Origin: Pseudomonadota bacterium
GTDB lineage: Bacteria > Myxococcota > UBA9042 > PHBI01
NCBI GenBank assembly: GCA_005788935.1
Contig: SYAK01000268.1
Span: forward strand, 1 to 5,638
Direction: 5' to 3'
Length of the DNA: 5,638 nt
Made by a program: the position numbers and the translations under genes
Shown: in pieces, positions 1-5,234 of the stretch
How the letters are laid out: each line of letters begins with the position of its first letter
Numbering within the stretch: the first letter of the stretch is position 1
The notes under the pieces: model-generated
What the model was told of the DNA's origin: nothing
What the model saw: the letters and a program-made list of their open reading frames with translations, nothing else
The model's database searches: none

Positions 1-531
1 CTCGTAGGTGTCTCCGTAGGTCGCGTACAGGTCAATCTGCGCGGGCAGGTTGTTGCCCGAGTTCTTCTCCTCGTACATCGTCAGCGGAACTACCTGTGAG
101 TACCGCAGGTTGTCACGCTGGTAGGTCTCCCAGATGCCGCGCGACAGGTGCTCCTCGTCGTGCCCGTCCGTCAGGACGAACTGTCCCTTCTTGCCCATCA
201 CGATGGCTGTCCCGGTGTCCTGACACACGGGCAGCTGGCCGTTGGACGCCACGACCGAGTTCTTGAGCAGCGTCCGGGCGACGAAGCGGTCGTTGTCGCT
301 CGCCTCGGGGTCCCTCAGGATGGCCGCGACCCGCTCCTGGTGGGCGGTCCGCAGGTAGAAGGACGTGTCATGCAGCGCCTCGCGGGCGAGTCGCGTCAGC
401 ACCTCGGGTGCCACCTTCAGGAATCGGTGTCCGCCAAGTTCGACGGTCTCGACACCTTCCGCGCCAAGGAAGCGATACGGGGTCGTGTCGGGGGCGAGCT
501 GGAGCGGCTTCTCGTAGCTGAACTCGGCCAT
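1..531 (-). CDS. fumA: Class I (iron-sulfur) fumarate hydratase, N-terminal part
   Basis: Fumarase interconverts fumarate and (S)-malate in the TCA cycle. Class I enzymes are oxygen-sensitive cytoplasmic [4Fe-4S] homodimers. The 177 residues visible here resemble E. coli FumA/FumB from memory: '[19 protein letters not shown]' at about 60-78 corresponds to FumA '[19 protein letters not shown]', and '[18 protein letters not shown]' at about 100-117 and '[10 protein letters not shown]' near 163 also match. Cys103 in the CQDTGTA motif corresponds to a cluster-ligating cysteine of the family. The other two expected cysteines would lie beyond the left edge, as does the C-terminal beta domain. The chosen ATG (531-529) gives an N-terminus of family-typical length and has a GAGG at 544-541 as ribosome binding site, 9 nt upstream. 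A GTG at 573-571 is in frame but would add an unneeded 14 residues. The gene follows the protease on the same strand after a 108-nt gap. I see no convincing terminator there, so read-through is possible. The symbol follows the E. coli paralogue; fumB would be equally fair. Confidence 0.95.
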   Translation of the reverse strand, partial: MAEFSYEKPLQLAPDTTPYRFLGAEGVETVELGGHRFLKVAPEVLTRLAREALHDTSFYLRTAHQERVAAILRDPEASDNDRFVARTLLKNSVVASNGQLPVCQDTGTAIVMGKKGQFVLTDGHDEEHLSRGIWETYQRDNLRYSQVVPLTMYEEKNSGNNLPAQIDLYATYGDTYE

Positions 532-639
532 GGTGGCGAACCTCGCGAAGGTCGGTGGCGAAAGCGGCGGCACGCCCGTGCGCGCCCAGTCCGGAATCGT
601 CACCGCCCCCGCCGGAATGTCAAGCAACGCGGACCGGCC

Positions 640-3600
640 TCAGTTCACGGTCAGCTGCAGCAGGCCAGCCGAGCCGGTGTTCCCGACGTTGTCCTCGCTG
701 CACACGCGGTAGACATAGACGCCACGCGACACTGTGTGGGAGCCCGCCCCCGTGCGGCTGTTGGCGAGCACCGTGCCGTCGCTGCAGTCGGTGGCGGGCG
801 CGCCGGCGTTGAACTTGAAGACGGTCTTGAGCGTCTTGAGCCCGGCCCCGCCGTTGTCGGTGGCCGACCGCGGCGTGATGGTGACCTTGCTGCCCGACGC
901 GGACCAGACGATGCTGCCGATCGTCGGAAACGCTCCGTCGACGAAGGCGCTGCGGGCTACCGGGACGCTCTCGTTGTTCCAGGCGTCGCGGTAGGTGATC
1001 CACACCTTGAGCGTGCCGGAGGTGACCGGCACCGCCCAGGTGTGCGTGGCCTCGTACGGCACCCACGCCGTGCAGACCGACGTCGTGCTGATGCACATGT
1101 CGGTGATGGCGCTCGCGTCGACTGGGGCCGACTGAAGGGTCAGCGAGGGCGACGAGCCGCCGACCTTCCGCACGTACGCGATGCCCGCCGCGGTGTAGTC
1201 TCCGGCCAGCGTGAACCTGCCGACCGGGGCCGTCACATCCGGCTTCACGACGACTGTTCCGGAGAGGCTCGTCTCGCTGACGTGCCCCACGCGGTCGATG
1301 GCGCACACGCGGTAGCCCATCGTGTCGAAGTTCGTGAGACCGCTGTGGGTGTAGGGGCCGGGCGCCGGGATGAAGCCGTCCGCGAGGAGGGTCCCGTCGT
1401 CGCAGGTGGCGGGCGGGACGTCCTTGGCCCACGCGACCTTGTAACCCGCGATTCCCGAGTGGCGGTCAACCCAGCGCGAAAACGCGAGGGTGACCTGCGC
1501 CTCGCCCCCTGTCAGGCGGACCCGCCCCGGGGTCGGCGGCGTGATGTCGTAGTTGATGCGGACGGCGCGCATCGCGGAGGCGTTGAGGGCCCGGTCGCGA
1601 ACGCGGACGTAGACGGTGCGTCGGCCCGAGAGGCCGTCGATGAGCGTGTGCGACATGTCCGTGCCGAGGCTCCGCCAGTCGCTCGCGGCGCAGAGGGCCT
1701 TCGTGTTCCCGATGCACACCTGGAAGCCGTACGCGCTGTTCAGGTCGGTCGCGGTCGCGTTGACGAGGACGGCGAGGTCCTTCGTGGCCTTCGCCCCACT
1801 GTTGACGGTGGCCGTGGCGATGCGCGGGGCGACGAGGTCTGCGCTCGGCGCGGTCACGACGCTCGAGCCCGGGCTCCAGTTGCCGAGGCGGTCGCGGGCG
1901 CACAGCGTATAGGCCACCGGCACGTCCTCGGTCAGCCCGGCGTGCAGGAACGTAGGCTGCATCGCGCCAGCCGCGACCGGCCACGTCAACTCGCCGACAC
2001 CGTCGCCCACGTCGTCGCTGCAAGGCGGGGCGACCGTCGTCCCTGTCTGAAAACGCAAGACGCGCGCGTCGATCGGCAAGAGGTCCGCGAACGCGGTGGC
2101 CGCGAGCGTAAGCTGCGTCCGCTCGCGCTTCTTGAGCGTCAGTTTGCCGCCCGATGGCCCGGCGTTGTCGAAGAGGATGGTTCGTGACCGGGTCGTCACG
2201 TTGTACTGCGCGTCCATGAACGTCACGTAGACCGCTCGTGCTCCTGGTGTGCCGCCGGTCAGCGTCCAGGGCATCGCCTCACCGGTGAAGTCGGCGAACT
2301 CGCCCTCGGCGCACGCCGTCGCTGTGGACTTCACGCAAAACGATGCGACGTCCCCTGGGGTGGCCTCGAAGCTGAGCGTGACGTCCAGATCAGCCGTGAC
2401 CTCGGCCGAAGTTGAGGGCGACCCGCTCGCGTCGATGTAGAAGTTTGCCTCGGGGGCTGTGCCGTCGACCTGGGCGGGGTCGAACACCTGACCGACGGTG
2501 AGCGTGGCTTCGCCGACCACGACGGTGGCCTGACGGGACGCCCCGCCCGAGAACTGGGTTGCGACCCGTAGCGTGAACGTGCCCGAACCCTGCATCGGCG
2601 TCGACGCGGCCGTCGCGGTCAGCCAGGACGCGCTCTCGAGGACGGACCACGTGCAGGCCGGGCTCGTCGTGACCGCGACGGTGTAGGTGTCGCCGGTGTG
2701 CGGAGCGTCGATGTCGGCCATGTCGAGGCTGTAGCTGCAGTCGGCGGCGAGGATGGCGGCACCGAGGTCGAGGCGGCGGTGCGTGCGACCCGCTGGCGTG
2801 ACCCCTGCGCGGACGTCCGTGATCTCGAGGCCGGTCGAGACCATCCGGTCGCGGATGGTCGTGATGGCGTCGGACGGACGCTGGGCCCGCAAGACCGCGA
2901 AGGCGCCCGCGACATGCGGGGAGGCCATCGACGTTCCGGAGAGGTTCACGCCAGCCGCGGCGATCATCGTGCCGGGCGCGAGGATGGTCATGAAATCCGC
3001 GCCGTTCGAGTAGCACGGGATGGTGTCGCGCAGCGGCGACGCGTCGGAACAAGCGCCGAAGCTGAGGCCGTAGTGGGCGTCGTCGTAGACCGAGCCGACC
3101 GAGATGACGCCCGGCACGCAGGCGGGGCTCGACATCGTGGTGACATGGCCGGAGTTCCCAGTCGCGGCGACGACGGCCACGTTCGCGGCGAGCACTTGAC
3201 CAATGGGGGTGCTGAAGTACGTTCCGCCGCACGCGGCGCTGTACCGCCCGTTGTCGCCGAGCGACATGTTCACCGCGACGATGTTGTGGCGCGCCCGGTT
3301 GTCGATGACCCAGTCGAGCGCCGCGAGGATGGCCGACCCTTCGCCGGCCGTTCCCCGGTCCTTGAAGGTGTCGAGGCCGATGACCTTCGCCCCGGGTGCC
3401 ACGCTGACGACGATGCCGGCGACGTTGCTGCCGTGCCTCTGGGCATGGTCGTCGAGGGCCCCGTCAGCGGTGGCGAACTCGGCAACGGCCGCGACCTTGC
3501 AGCCGGCTGTGTTCAGGGTCCCGGCGCTGCAGCTGCCGAAGTCGGCGTGCGTGTAGTCGAGGCCGGTGTCGATGACCGCCACCGACGTGCCCGCGCCGAC

Positions 3601-4125
3601 GTGCGTTCCGTGCAGCAGCGCCCCGTTCGCCGTCGCGCGGCCGATGACGTCATTCGCCTGGAGGTCGGAGGGCGACACCGCGATGTTCGGGAAGACAGCC
3701 GCTACGCGCGGGTCTGCGAGGAGTCGGTCGAGCAGGGCGAGGGTCGGGACCTCGACGTGGAGCGACGGGAAGTTGTTGTAGCGATGAAGCAGGGCAAGGC
3801 CAGCGTCGGTGTGGCTCGCGACGAAGACGGCCGCGGCTGCATGCCACGTCGGCACGTCGTGGACGGGCACCACTGTCGAGCCGCCGAGGCGGGTCGCAGC
3901 GCTGGCGGCGCGCGGGGTCAGCTCGACGATGACGTCGACGGTCTCGCCGTCAGCGAGCCATGTGCGCAGGTCGTCGAGGGAGGGGGACGCAGGGACAGGC
4001 GCGTCGGATTGCGGAGCCTCGCCGGGAGGCTCGCGGACCGGGTCGGGGGATTCACAGCCAACGCCACCGAGGGCGAGCAGGGCCGCGACGGTGGTCAGAG
4101 GAAGGGAGCGGGCTGTGCGACGCAT
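640..4125 (-). CDS. Putative lipoprotein subtilisin-like (S8) serine protease with BACON-like and Ig/FN3-like modules
   Basis: A predicted exported endopeptidase of 1161 residues. Residues 1-23 form a signal peptide with an Arg-rich start, a hydrophobic core and a GVG-C lipobox-like end at Cys24. The Gly at -3 is unusual, so lipidation is likely rather than certain. Residues about 25-55 are a Pro/Ser/Asp-rich linker, and 60-155 resemble an I9-type propeptide. The S8 domain spans about 160-460: Asp186 (VAVIDTG), His231 (HGSNVAG, where HGTHVAG is usual), the oxyanion-hole Asn324 (AATGNSG) and Ser399 (GTSMASPHVAG), so it should be active. A BACON-like domain covers about 461-547. Three pairs of alternating modules of about 100 residues each follow (556-1161). 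There are 20 cysteines besides Cys24, arranged as plausible disulfide pairs, fitting oxidising conditions. The ATG at 4125 is chosen because GGAGG lies 4 nt upstream (4134-4130) and the signal peptide begins there. The open frame continues upstream to 5103 only because stops are rare at this GC. The gene is divergent from the B12-regulated lipoprotein. Substrate and exact location are unknown. Confidence 0.93.
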   Translation of the reverse strand: MRRTARSLPLTTVAALLALGGVGCESPDPVREPPGEAPQSDAPVPASPSLDDLRTWLADGETVDVIVELTPRAASAATRLGGSTVVPVHDVPTWHAAAAVFVASHTDAGLALLHRYNNFPSLHVEVPTLALLDRLLADPRVAAVFPNIAVSPSDLQANDVIGRATANGALLHGTHVGAGTSVAVIDTGLDYTHADFGSCSAGTLNTAGCKVAAVAEFATADGALDDHAQRHGSNVAGIVVSVAPGAKVIGLDTFKDRGTAGEGSAILAALDWVIDNRARHNIVAVNMSLGDNGRYSAACGGTYFSTPIGQVLAANVAVVAATGNSGHVTTMSSPACVPGVISVGSVYDDAHYGLSFGACSDASPLRDTIPCYSNGADFMTILAPGTMIAAAGVNLSGTSMASPHVAGAFAVLRAQRPSDAITTIRDRMVSTGLEITDVRAGVTPAGRTHRRLDLGAAILAADCSYSLDMADIDAPHTGDTYTVAVTTSPACTWSVLESASWLTATAASTPMQGSGTFTLRVATQFSGGASRQATVVVGEATLTVGQVFDPAQVDGTAPEANFYIDASGSPSTSAEVTADLDVTLSFEATPGDVASFCVKSTATACAEGEFADFTGEAMPWTLTGGTPGARAVYVTFMDAQYNVTTRSRTILFDNAGPSGGKLTLKKRERTQLTLAATAFADLLPIDARVLRFQTGTTVAPPCSDDVGDGVGELTWPVAAGAMQPTFLHAGLTEDVPVAYTLCARDRLGNWSPGSSVVTAPSADLVAPRIATATVNSGAKATKDLAVLVNATATDLNSAYGFQVCIGNTKALCAASDWRSLGTDMSHTLIDGLSGRRTVYVRVRDRALNASAMRAVRINYDITPPTPGRVRLTGGEAQVTLAFSRWVDRHSGIAGYKVAWAKDVPPATCDDGTLLADGFIPAPGPYTHSGLTNFDTMGYRVCAIDRVGHVSETSLSGTVVVKPDVTAPVGRFTLAGDYTAAGIAYVRKVGGSSPSLTLQSAPVDASAITDMCISTTSVCTAWVPYEATHTWAVPVTSGTLKVWITYRDAWNNESVPVARSAFVDGAFPTIGSIVWSASGSKVTITPRSATDNGGAGLKTLKTVFKFNAGAPATDCSDGTVLANSRTGAGSHTVSRGVYVYRVCSEDNVGNTGSAGLLQLTVN
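643..2460 (-). repeat. Protein-level repeat: three A-B pairs of Ig/FN3-like modules
   Basis: The C-terminal half of the protease is built from two alternating module types: A1 about 556-654, B1 655-763, A2 764-862, B2 863-964, A3 965-1064, B3 1065-1161. A modules carry a close cysteine pair (597/605, 804/812, 1011/1018) followed by 'VYVxxxDxxxN' type strands (for example 'TVYVRVRDRALN' and 'KVWITYRDAWNN'). B modules resemble FN3 domains, with a distant cysteine pair (702/742, 908/941, 1114/1142) and a 'Y-x-[VL]-C-[AS]-x-D-x-[LV]-G' signature near the end. Copies are diverged, so the repeat shows in protein rather than DNA. Such stalks typically space a catalytic domain from the surface or bind a ligand. 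B3 ends at the protein C-terminus with no sorting domain after it. Confidence 0.8.
2485..2745 (-). other. BACON-like domain in the protease (about residues 461-547)
   Basis: This segment begins 'DCSYSLDMADIDAP', contains 'CTWSVLESASWLTAT' and ends in 'RQATVVVGEATLTVGQ'. The pattern of Cys-x-Tyr-Ser start, Cys-x-Trp plus S-W-[IL]-T centre, and Ala-Thr-Val then 'xxxxxxVxQ' end is that of BACON-type Ig-like domains, which are common in secreted proteins and are thought to mediate binding to carbohydrate or mucin-like surfaces. Cys463 and Cys491 could form a disulfide. The domain sits directly between the catalytic domain and the repeat modules. The assignment is by pattern only. A generic Ig-like fold is the alternative. 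Confidence 0.65.
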
Positions 4126-4452
4126 GGGGCCTCCAGCGCGAAACGATGGGGACGTGGGCCTTCGGGCCCCCGGGGGACGCTCGGCGGTCGGCAGACAGGC
4201 GGCCAGACTTGAGCGAAAAGCGACATCCCGCAAGCGAGGGCTGCCGGATTTTTTCCAGACGCGCTTGTGGGCAACGATCCAGGACGGAATCGTGAACCTC
4301 GCGCCTGACTCCGACAAGTCTGTTCTCGCGGCCTCGATGCGCGACGCGCCTGTGCAGGCCAGTCCCGACGTCAGGCCGTTGCGCAGCGGACGTGCGTGGG
4401 GCGGGCTGCGCCGAGGGGCACGGCGTCGGCGGCTTCGCGCCAGACAAGGGGC
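4126..4452. other. Protease upstream region without a gene
   Basis: About 330 nt between the protease start and the promoter of the riboswitch gene. Open frames on both strands run through it but lack family resemblance and credible ribosome binding sites. Visible elements: a perfect 5-bp hairpin with a UUCG loop on the plus strand (GGGCC 4156-4160, GGCCC 4165-4169), which lies in the probable 5' leader of the protease on the minus strand, and a lone T6 run at 4249-4254. I could not identify a convincing sigma70 promoter for the protease here, although one is expected somewhere in this stretch. Confidence 0.6.
4130..4134 (-). promoter_or_regulatory. Ribosome binding site of the S8 protease
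   Basis: On the minus strand the sequence reads GGAGG, then CCCC, then ATG. A perfect Shine-Dalgarno core sits 4 nt before the ATG, slightly closer than usual. It decides the start over the many upstream in-frame codons. The GGCCCC that includes its last two G's is complementary to GGGGCC about 35 nt upstream. Confidence 0.75.
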
Positions 4453-4481
4453 TTGCGGCGCGGGTCCCTCCGGGCTAGGTT
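4453..4481 (+). promoter_or_regulatory. Candidate sigma70-like promoter of the riboswitch-lipoprotein gene
   Basis: TTGCGG (4453-4458) and TAGGTT (4476-4481) are separated by exactly 17 nt. Each matches only 3 of 6 consensus positions, so on sequence alone this is weak. Its placement supports it: transcription would begin near 4488, about 11 nt before the P1 stem of the aptamer, which is where a riboswitch transcript should start. Confidence 0.35.
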
Positions 4482-4498
4482 TCGCCTGAAAGACGTGG

Positions 4499-4650
4499 CG
4501 CGCGCGTGAGAAAGCCGGTGTAAATCCGGCGCTGCCCCCGCAACTGTCACCGCGGACGAACCCGCCGGAACCACTGGATGATGCACCTTGGTGCAGCGTC
4601 CGGGAAGGGGTGGGGGAGGATGAGGCGGGAGCCAGGATATTCTGTGCGTG
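4499..4650 (+). promoter_or_regulatory. Cobalamin (adenosylcobalamin-type) riboswitch aptamer
   Basis: An RNA element that binds a B12 form and usually represses the downstream gene when B12 is plentiful. The conserved blocks occur in order: 'GCCGGTGTAAATCCGGC' at 4514-4530 (stem GCCGG/CCGGC), the hallmark 'GCTGCCCCCGCAACTGT' at 4531-4547, 'CCACTGG' at 4571-4577, 'GGGAAGG' at 4592-4598, and the B12-box core 'GAGCCAGGA' at 4629-4637. Long-range helices fit too: CGCGCGCG 4499-4506 pairs with TGTGCGTG 4643-4650 (P1, with G-U pairs), and CCCGCC 4561-4566 pairs with GGCGGG 4624-4629. A peripheral hairpin TGCAC-CTTG-GTGCA lies at 4583-4596 or slightly to its left. The box deviates after AGCCAGGA, reading TATTCTG where GACCTG is common. 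The P1 5' strand is my inference. No other plus-strand gene lies between it and the lipoprotein. Confidence 0.95.
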
Positions 4651-4664
4651 ACCACCCCAGCGCG

Positions 4665-4761
4665 CGATCCCGGAGGGGGATCGACGGGGCCCGGCATGTC
4701 GCGGAAAGTCCGCGGTTCGCGCCGTCTCCTCGTCCGTCCTCCCTCCGCCGCCACCCGGAGG
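4665..4761 (+). promoter_or_regulatory. Predicted translational expression platform of the B12 riboswitch
   Basis: Three helices compete. (1) CGATCCC 4665-4671 with GGGATCG 4677-4683 makes a perfect 7-bp hairpin with loop GGAGG, placed just after P1 where the P13 hairpin of B12 riboswitches is expected. (2) CGGAGGG 4671-4677 is perfectly complementary to CCCTCCG 4741-4747, extendable to 9 bp with one G-U pair (4671-4679 with 4739-4747). (3) CCTCCG 4742-4747 is perfectly complementary to CGGAGG 4756-4761, which contains the Shine-Dalgarno. Helices 1 and 2 exclude each other, and 2 and 3 exclude each other. A further 6-bp hairpin (CGCGGA 4700-4705, TCCGCG 4709-4714) lies inside the helix-2 loop and would bring its arms together. 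Expected logic: ligand favours 1 and 3 (ribosome binding site hidden); no ligand favours 2 (site free). The pairings are seen; the switching is inference. Confidence 0.6.
4757..4761 (+). promoter_or_regulatory. Ribosome binding site of the B12-regulated lipoprotein
   Basis: GGAGG lies 9 nt before the ATG at 4771. It is fully contained in the CGGAGG arm that can be sequestered by CCTCCG at 4742-4747. This site fixes the start of the lipoprotein and rules out the longer in-frame GTG start at 4648, which lies inside the aptamer. Confidence 0.85.
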
Positions 4762-4770
4762 AACGAGACC

Positions 4771-5211
4771 ATGAGACCTGCCCTGCATCTGTCTACCCTC
4801 GCCGTCGTCGCGTCCTCGCTCGTCATCGCGACAGGCTGTGACGACACCGGAACGGACGCGCCCGCGGACGCGCCCTTCGAGCTCGAGGGGGTCTGGACGT
4901 CGGATTTCGGCGAGGAGACCATCACCTCGGCCACGTGGACTGGCTACGTCGCGCAGACGGTCGTCCAGTACGACAACCGCGAGAACATCGCGATCCTCCG
5001 CAACCCCGAGGATGACCAGTACGCCCCTGGCAAGTATTCCCGCGTCGTGTGGACAGAGCCCGAGGGCGACGCGTTCCACTATTGCATGGTCGCCTTCGGT
5101 CAAGACACGGCCGCGGCCGCCGCGGCTGCACCCGAGTCCGCCGTCGACCGTACGGACCTTGACGAGAAGGGCTGCGGGGGCTTCCCGTGGTCCTTCCTGA
5201 CGCGAAAGTAA
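4771..5211 (+). CDS. B12-riboswitch-controlled lipoprotein of unknown function
   Basis: A 146-residue protein whose family I cannot name. Residues 1-22 form a signal peptide with hydrophobic core (LAVVASSLVIA) and the lipobox-like ATG-C, giving a lipidated Cys23. Asp at +2 and +3 would favour inner-membrane retention in E. coli, but this rule may not hold here. The mature domain is acidic and compact: 'LEGVWTSDFGEETITSATW' at 38-56 looks like a beta-strand opening, followed by 'YSRVVWTE' (89-96), 'FHYCMVAFG' (102-110), a run of seven alanines (114-120) in an alpha-like stretch, and 'GCGGFPWSFLT' (134-144) at the end. Cys105 and Cys135 could form a disulfide. There are no transmembrane segments after the signal. 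It is monocistronic: the next gene is convergent, 9 nt downstream. Riboswitch control suggests a role in B12 capture or in compensating for low B12. It is too small to be a BtuG-like propeller or a periplasmic BtuF. Existence of the gene is secure; function is not. Confidence 0.9.
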   Translation: MRPALHLSTLAVVASSLVIATGCDDTGTDAPADAPFELEGVWTSDFGEETITSATWTGYVAQTVVQYDNRENIAILRNPEDDQYAPGKYSRVVWTEPEGDAFHYCMVAFGQDTAAAAAAAPESAVDRTDLDEKGCGGFPWSFLTRK

Positions 5212-5234
5212 GCGTCTGGATCAGCCCCAGGCGC
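5212..5234. terminator. Hairpin between the convergent lipoprotein and FGE-like genes
   Basis: GCGTCTGG (5212-5219) and CCAGGCGC (5227-5234) form an 8-bp stem with one G-U pair and a 7-nt loop on the plus strand. It begins one base after the lipoprotein stop and spans the stop codon of the opposing gene. There is no U-tract on the plus side. On the minus side, the short pyrimidine-rich TTACTTTC follows, but the G-U pair becomes an A-C mismatch. It may act as a weak bidirectional terminator; chance pairing in GC-rich DNA is the alternative. Confidence 0.35.

Noticed and set aside
568..582. Small GCAC/GTGC hairpin between the protease stop and the fumarase start
   Set aside because: A 4-5 bp stem without a T-run is not a credible terminator or regulatory element.
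148..2187. Plus-strand open frame of 679 codons antisense to the fumarase and protease
   Set aside because: It is rich in Arg, Gly, Val and Asp with no recognisable domain and lies opposite clearly homologous proteins. Long antisense frames are expected at this GC content.
4190..4205. Sigma54-like site (TGGC, then GC at the right spacing) on the minus strand upstream of the protease
   Set aside because: Only the invariant GG and GC plus a few other positions match. In GC-rich DNA this occurs often by chance.
2698..4212. Plus-strand open frame of 504 codons antisense to the protease catalytic domain
   Set aside because: Low-complexity Arg/Gly/Val composition, no signal or motif, and it overlaps the conserved triad-bearing frame on the other strand.
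4228..4254. Rho-independent terminator ending in the T6 run on the plus strand
   Set aside because: The stem before the T-run is short and interrupted and several bases away from it, and no plus-strand gene lies upstream to be terminated.
4648..4770. Earlier GTG start for the lipoprotein, adding 41 residues
   Set aside because: It lies in the P1 stem of the riboswitch, has no ribosome binding site, and would put an Arg-rich segment before the signal peptide.
4371..4934. Minus-strand open frame of 187 codons across the riboswitch
   Set aside because: It covers the structured RNA and the lipoprotein signal peptide on the opposite strand and shows no protein features.
4126..5103. In-frame upstream extension of the protease by 326 residues
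   Set aside because: It would run antisense through the riboswitch and into the lipoprotein gene, its sequence has no domain features, and it would bury the signal peptide. GGAGG before the ATG at 4125 supports the shorter protein.
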